From positions 61,561,389 to 61,625,388 of the forward strand of contig CM049315.1 in the NCBI GenBank assembly GCA_026874595.1: DNA of 64,000 nt, in the 5' to 3' direction. Origin of the DNA: Sipunculus nudus. Its lineage: Eukaryota; Annelida; Sipuncula; Golfingiida; Sipunculidae. Position numbers and translations under genes: made by a program. Shown here one piece after another: positions 58,430 through 64,000 of the stretch; position 1 is the first letter of the stretch, and each line of letters begins with the position of its first letter. The notes beneath the pieces are model-generated. The model saw only the letters and a program-made list of their open reading frames with translations. It ran no database searches and was not told the DNA's origin.

Positions 58430-59260
58430 AAGCCAAACATTTCATCCCAGATCCTCCATCTTGAATTTATAGCTCTCTTGCCAATAGTTGATGATCCATA
58501 TCAATTTTGGCGTTACAGGGTCAAAGGTCAAGGCCATAGGAGCTATCTGTCAAAAAAATTTGTTTCTGGATGATAATTCCAGCTATTCTTCATGTATGGA
58601 TTTCAATCTTGACTTATATATGTACCATTAAAAAAGCAAGATCTGGATTGATTTTGGGGTCACAAGGTCAAAGGTCAAGGTTACAGGACACAACCTTAAA
58701 AAGATTTTTTATGCATTTTTAGCCAAACTTTTCATCTCAGACCCCTTATCTTGCACATATAGTTCACCAGCCAATAGAAGAAGACCCCTATCCATTTTGA
58801 GGGCACAAGGTCAAAGGTGAAAGTCACAAGAGACATCTATCCAAAATTAGGTTCCAGGATGATAATTACAGCTTTGATTGATATATGGATTTCCAACTTG
58901 ACTTCTATATGGCCCATCAATAAGGCAAGACCTCTGTTGATTTTGAGATCATGAGGTCAAAGGTCAAGGTCACAGGACACATATCTTTGAAAAGATTGTG
59001 GATTCATTTTCAGCCAAACTTTTCATTTTAGACCTTTTATCTTGAACATATAGTTCACTTGCCAATAGAGGAAGACCACTATCCATTTTTAGGTCAGAAG
59101 GTCAAAGGTGAAGGTCACAGGAGCCATATATCCAAAAATTCATTTCCTGATGATTACTCGAGCTTTGAATGATATATGGGTATCAAAATTGACTTATATA
59201 TGGCCCATCCATAAAACAAGATTCCTATTGATTCTGAGGTCATGAGGTCAAAGGTTAAGG
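53812..59260 (+). promoter_or_regulatory. Dispersed DR1-type AGGTCAAAGGTCA motifs
   Basis: Two nuclear-receptor half-sites spaced by one base occur exactly or with one change at 53812, 53958, 54093, 54230, 58518, 58665 and 58953, many followed by a third AGGTCA. Further variants lie at about 58808, 59099 and 59247, and one at 35154 in family E. They sit inside the repeat units of families A, D and E. Whether any receptor binds them is unknown. Confidence 0.4.
55312..57844 (+). mobile_element. Family A element, copy A3 (2.5 kb)
   Basis: A complete copy with 5' hairpin AGCTCAG...CTGAGCT, GTCTGTCTGTCCGTCCGTCC tract, two-unit body and 3' CAGCTGAGCGTCGTGACCCA...CCCTTGTTTT. Very similar to A1, so a relatively recent sibling. 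Confidence 0.75.
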
Positions 59261-59660
59261 TCACAGGACAATTATCTTTGAAAAGATTGTGGATGCATTT
59301 TCAGCCAAACTTTTCATCTCAGACCTTTTGTCTTGCACATATAGTTCACCTCCCAATAGAGGAAGACCCCTATCCATTTTTAGGTCACAAGGTCAAGGGC
59401 TGAGGTCACAGGAGCCATCTATCCAAAAATTCATTTTCTGATGATAACTCCAGCTTGGATTGATATATGGGTTTCAGACTTGGCTTATATATGGCCCATC
59501 AATAAAACAAGATTCCTATTGATTTTGAGGTCATGAGGTTAAAGGTCATGGTCACAGGACACATCTTTGAAAAAATTGTGGATGCATTTTCAGCCAAACT
59601 TTTCATCTCAGACCTTTTATCTTGCACATATATAATTGCCTCGCTGATAGAGGAAGATCC
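58440..59660 (+). repeat. Tandem units of about 290 bp in family D
   Basis: AGCCAAACTTTTCATCTCAG-type starts recur at about 58720, 59012, 59310 and 59588. Each is followed by CTTGCACATATAGTTCACC, a GGAAGACCCCTATCCATTTT block and a GGTCAAAGGTCA phrase. The array begins at the right flank of A4. Confidence 0.7.
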
Positions 59661-59739
59661 ATACCCATTTTTTATTTAAAATTGGGTCATGACCTTTCCT
59701 ATGAAAGTGGCCTTGACCTTGAATATTGCCATAAATGGG

Positions 59740-60790
59740 AAATCACACAAAATCATAAATATCTCAATAAGGGATGCATAGATTGGTAAAAAAAATCAAA
59801 TTGGCAGAAGATATTGGATAGCTTTGCCTTCTGTGGAAGACAAGTGGTGCCATCTTCTGTCCTTTTCTTGTTTTTGGGCCTTTTAATTACCCATCATTGC
59901 CATTTGACAGTACTGTGAGCATTTATAAGTCTAAAACTTATGGACAGATTTGGCTGAAATTGTGCATGTCCATTGATCTTGGATACCTCCATCTTGTATT
60001 AAAGACTGGTGAGGCTATCTGTAATCACAAATGTGTGACGTCCATCCCTACTTTTGCATTCAGTGGAAATTGCTTATATCTCTAAAGTGGTTCAAGGTAT
60101 TGGTCTGAAATTTGGCATGTCCATCCATCTTGGAAAGTGTTCTTGTTAAACAGACAAGTGGCCCCACCTACCTTCCCGTTTTTGTAGAATAAATTAATGC
60201 CCTTTTCTGATGAGTGATTTGCCCTATTGGCCTGAGATTCAACATATGGGCCCCCATATTTGGTGAAAAAATCATAAATATCTCAATAAGGGATGCATGG
60301 ATTGGTAAAAAAAATCAAATTGGCAGAAGATATTGGATAGTTTTGCCTTCTGTGGAAGACAAGTGGTGCCATCTTCTGTCCTTTACTTGTTTTTGTGGGC
60401 CTTTTAATTACCCATCATTGCCAGTTGACAGTACTGTGAGCATTATAAGTCTATAACTTAAGGACAGATATGGCTGAAATTGTGCATGTCCATTGATCTT
60501 GGATACCTCCATCTTGTATTAAAGACTGGTGATGCTATCTGTAATCACAAATGTGTGACGTCCATCCCTACTTTTGCTTTCAGTGGAAATTGCTTATATC
60601 TCTAAAGTGGTTCAAGGTATTGGTCTGAAATTTGGCATGTCCATCCATCTTGGAAAGTGTTCTTGTTAAACAGACAGGTGGCACCACCTACCTTCCCGTT
60701 TTTGTAGAATAAATTAATGCCCTTTTCTGATGAGTGATTTGCCCTATTGGCCTGAGATTCAACATATGGGCCCCCATATTTGGTGAAAAA
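59740..60790 (+). repeat. 520-bp tandem duplication
   Basis: The blocks ATAAATATCTCAATAAGGGA, CTTCTGTGGAAGACAAGTGG, TTGTGCATGTCCATTGATCT and ATATGGGCCCCCATATTTGG each appear twice, offset by about 520 bp, with few differences. Confidence 0.8.
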
Positions 60791-60942
60791 CATTCTTTCT
60801 CAAGATGATAGATGGAAGAAACAGTCGCTTGCCAAGTGACAGTATATACTGCTGAAGATGAGGGCCTATTGTTAAAGAGGGGGGGGGGGGGATTAATTGT
60901 CTGGGGATACTGTGGCACCTGCGGTGCCGAGAAATATCTAGT

Positions 60943-61705
60943 TGTCAGGGAGGATCTGGGCAGTAGTTGGCAGGACGGTAGTTGCCTGGGCTGATCGTAT
61001 TAGGATTCATTGTAGGGTAGGGGCTGGGCTGTATTTACCAGGGCAGAAGTTGCCTGGGCTTAATGTATTAGGATTCATTGTCTTTGAGGGTCTTGGTGGT
61101 GACCATATTTGAATTGTTGTCAGGGACGGTCTCGGCGATAGTTGCCTAGGCTGACAGTATCATGATTTATTGTCGAGGAGGGCAAGGGAGGTACTTGCCT
61201 GAGCTGACCATATCTGATTCGTTTTTTTGAGGCACTTGGCCGTAGTTACTTTGGCTTTCCGTATTGGAGACGTCGGATTGGGTCTGGGTGGTAGTTGCCT
61301 AGGCTGACTGTATTGGATTTTTTTGTGAGGAGGAACTTGGAGGTAGTTGCCTTTGCTTACCATATATAACTATTGGTTTTGTTATCAGGGAGGGAGTGGG
61401 TGTTAGTTGCCTGGACTGATTACCTGGACTCACCAGATCAGGATTTATTGTCCAGGAAGGCCAGGGCACTACTTGCCTGGGCTGTCCATATCAAGATTCA
61501 TTGTCGAGGAAGGCCAGGGAGTTACTTTCCTGGGCTGTCCATATCAAGATTCATTGTCGATGAAGGCCAGGGCGGTACTTGCTTGGGCTGACCTTATCAA
61601 GATTCATTGTCTGGGAGGGCCGTGGCGGCATCTGCTTAGGCTGGCCATATAATTATTTGTTGTCAGGGAGAGGCAGGGCGGTAGATACCTAGGCTGATCT
61701 TTTTG
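60943..61705 (+). repeat. 53-bp minisatellite, about 13 units
   Basis: Units resemble GATTCATTGTCGAGGAAGGC-CAGGG-GGTACTTGCCTGGGCTG-CCATATCA. Exact 53-bp spacing is seen at 61447, 61501 and 61554; earlier units vary more in length. The array starts immediately after the CTAGTT end of family D. Confidence 0.75.
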
Positions 61706-63288
61706 CATAATGATTATCTCTGCGTCCTGGGTGTCATGTTATTTGTGAAGTTCAGTGAGAAAAAAAAACAATAAGTTTGCCATGAGGTACACATGTCAGT
61801 GCACATCTTTTTTTGCAGATTGCTTTATGATGAATGTATTTTGCCTGTAGATGATTATTTATTAAAGGAATATGGTACAGGTCTGATTCAGAGGATTTGT
61901 GTCAGCTCAGGAATAGCTACTTGGTCTGTAACATCTGTATGAAAGTCCTTGATGGCTATTTGATACAACGTTGTATATATGTCATTGATCAGTTATGTAA
62001 AGAGACAGCAAGGAATGAAAAGAAATTCCAAGCGATTTGATTTCAAATTCGCAATATTCGCTGAAGGAGAATTGTTGAATAAATAAAATCTTCGGGAATA
62101 AGGCGACGAATAAACACCTGTAGCTGATGTGTTATCTATACGGTAGTCCTACTGGCATCTCAACTATCCATACATCTATGTTTATAGCGTCCAAAGTCTA
62201 AAGGCAACAGAATGATATACAGCAACTGAACTGTTTTTAAGGAAAAATCAAAGATTATATTATCAATATTGTTAGATCTTTGAAATACATTTTATTTGCT
62301 AATAATAAAAAAGAATTTTTTTTCCATGGATGTACCCCTTGGTAGTCGTTGTTTGAGGGTGTTAAGATTTTACACACATTTTAAATAATTAATATATTAA
62401 TGAATGTATACTGTGTGGGTCATTGTATGGTGATGTTGCAAAAAAGAAACCCTGAAACACTGATGATTTGAAAATTGGGAAAAAATAACACCATGATTAT
62501 GAAGCTTACCACAGTCTTTCGTTATATGAAATTAATTAAAGTTATCCACAAGGAATGTAATTAGCTATACTTTTCATCCTTCTTAAAGATTTGTAAGAAT
62601 AAGGTCCTGCAACGGAGCCTTTGCCAACCATCAGTGTTCACTATGATTAGTACCAACCCATAATTTTCAGAACCTGTGACATGTTTTAGTTCACAGGTAA
62701 GCAGTCAAGGTAGAAACCTCTGCTTCTTCAACACAGGTAACTTTCGTCATTTGGATGCTTTCCCCCTTCCCATGATCCATCCTGTCATCCAACTCGATGT
62801 CACGTGTTACAGACTTGAAATTCTTTCCTTTGCAGACAAAGTTTATTTTAAAATTGATTTTGTTCTGCAAACATATATTTTCATATGGTTTTCCTGTGGT
62901 GTATGATATTTGCGTGAACATTTTAAGATCAATTTTATAAACATTTCCCAAACTTTACTGAGCCTCAGACTGCTTGTGTGAATGAAAGGGCTCAAGGCAC
63001 ATATTCATTTGCAACTGATCGGTAGTTTAAGGGTAAGGGTAGACTCGCCGTTGCCATTGATTGTAGACTGTAGCCCAGTATACAACTGTGACTGCTTAAT
63101 GTTGTTACAAACAAATTTCTGGGCTTTGAGAAATAATGTAGAAGAATGTTTATAAAGTTGATAGAAAACTGTTAAATTTTGTTGGCTGTTGGTTAGGTGA
63201 AAAGATCTCTCAAAGTCAAGAATGACAACTTTTTCTATTTGTGTTGAAGTTATCTAAAAAGTTAAGGATAGAATATACATTGAATTAT

Positions 63289-63290
<2 letters not shown>
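61706..63290. other. AT-rich sequence, no gene recognised
   Basis: I looked for downstream UCHL3 exons (the catalytic His and Asp motifs) and saw none. A block at 62050-62105 resembles 28975-29030. Confidence 0.4.

Positions 63291-63292
<2 letters not shown>

Positions 63293-63380
<88 letters not shown>
63293..63380. repeat. TA microsatellite
   Basis: A pure TA run with one C. Confidence 0.9.
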
Positions 63381-63383
<3 letters not shown>

Positions 63384-63384
63384 G

Positions 63385-63600
63385 AGGCCAAGATCCTGAT
63401 CTGGACAAATCGCCGATTGGTCCAGACCAGATCCCGTTCAGGATTTGGTCCGGCCTAATCCCTGATCGGGATCTGGTCTGGACCAATTCCTGATTGGTCC
63501 AGACCAAATCCCGATCGGGATTAAGTCTGGTCTAAACTCTGATTGGGATCTGGTCTGGACCAGTTCCTGATTAAGATTCCAGACTAGAGCAGGCTTTTGG
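63385..63600. repeat. Palindromic TGGTCTGGACCA / CCCGATCGGGA repeat
   Basis: Alternating palindromes: TGGTCTGGACCA or its half repeats about six times and GATCGGGA/CCCGATC about four times. The best hairpin is 63468-63512, with 20-bp arms (GGGATCTGGTCTGGACCAAT against its inverse, one mismatch) and a 5-nt loop. Similar words recur at 63900-64000. Confidence 0.7.
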
Positions 63601-64000
63601 CTAAACATTATATTCCATAAGGTTAAGACATGAAAATAATAAACCAAGTTGTGTAAAAATATAATTTTATATATATTAATATATGTAATAAAAACATGAA
63701 TATACTGGAAATAATAATTCAACTTGAAAAATAATACAAGGACTTGAAAAATAATTACAATAAATATAATCACTCAATTAATTCAAACTTAAATATTAAT
63801 TAAGTTATTAAGATAGAATAATTAACACTGACTACAAACTAAATTAACATTTTTCATTACTTATTAAGTTGTAATTTCAGACATCCTGTCAGGGATATAG
63901 ACATGCTCTGAATCTTGGTCTGGGCTGACCTGAACCTTGTTAAGTTCAGACAGGGACTCATTCTCTTTCCTAAAAGTTAATGATCGGGGTTTAGGCCAGA
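63601..64000. other. AT-rich sequence to window end
   Basis: Mostly AT-rich. From about 63890 words similar to the palindromic repeat (CTTGGTCTGGGCTGACCTGA, GATCGGGGTTTAGGCCAGA) reappear, so the repeat probably continues past the window. Confidence 0.4.

Larger units (their letters stand above)
52787..60942 (+). mobile_element. Family D Helentron-like element with nested insertions
   Basis: 5' end GTATCCCCAGACAAAGTC with hairpin partner GTCGGGATAC. The inverse TGTCTGGGGATAC is at 60898-60910, followed by the stem-loop GGCACC-tgc-GGTGCC and GAGAAATATCTAGTT. Family A copy A4 (53484-58429), itself containing A3, is nested inside. Internal sequence is tandem AT-rich units carrying AGGTCAAAGGTCA phrases. 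Towards the 3' end a block of about 520 bp is duplicated (59740-60250 and 60260-60790). No protein-coding capacity is seen. Confidence 0.7.

Overview
The window is eukaryotic genomic DNA from an invertebrate. Gene structure (long AT-rich introns, GT-AG junctions) and the kinds of repeats suggest a mollusc, most likely a bivalve; that assignment is an inference. Only one host gene can be firmly recognised: the 5' part of a ubiquitin C-terminal hydrolase of the UCHL3/UCHL1 type on the + strand. Its visible exons are exon 1 (15309-15350), a 12-nt microexon 2 (15440-15451), two alternative versions of exon 3 (34066-34194 and 46091-46219, both exactly 129 nt and phase 0) and exon 4 with the active-site cysteine (50361-50496). 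The remaining exons, with the catalytic His and Asp, were not found and probably lie past the right edge.

Region 1-11.1 kb, upstream of the gene, is retrotransposon debris. It holds the 3' half of an L1/Tx1-like LINE (1-2447), a solo-LTR-like unit (2886-3634), two reverse-transcriptase remnants, and a nearly complete but dead 3.3-kb RTE-type LINE (6153-9458) bounded by a 13-bp target-site duplication. Region 11-15.3 kb is AT-rich upstream DNA with an unusual cluster of a CTCGACACCGTTACC-like motif in both orientations.

Region 15.4-64 kb is mostly intron, and it is packed with non-autonomous DNA elements. Five sequence families (called A-E here) have unrelated sequences but the same plan. The 5' end is a hairpin whose arm is the terminal repeat, usually followed by a GTCY/TCCG microsatellite tract. 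The inverse of that arm recurs near the 3' end, followed by a separate stem-loop and a CTAGTT or CTTGTT tail abutting a T-run. This is the architecture described for Helentrons and their non-autonomous derivatives (DINE-1, bivalve pearl elements). The elements are nested in one another (B in A; A in A in D), all lie in the same orientation, and several carry internal tandem arrays: about 180-bp satellite monomers with a 1021/1201-bp higher-order repeat in B, and a 280-bp repeat in C. No Rep/helicase gene is present.

Other elements in the introns are two Tigger/pogo-like TA-flanked transposons, a 429-bp TRIM-like element whose 155-bp LTRs contain a tRNA-like sequence, several foldback or TIR MITEs, and minisatellites of 49 and 53 bp. 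The window therefore records a small deubiquitinase gene expanded by nested Helentron-like insertions, with a duplicated, still intact exon 3 as the most interesting host feature.
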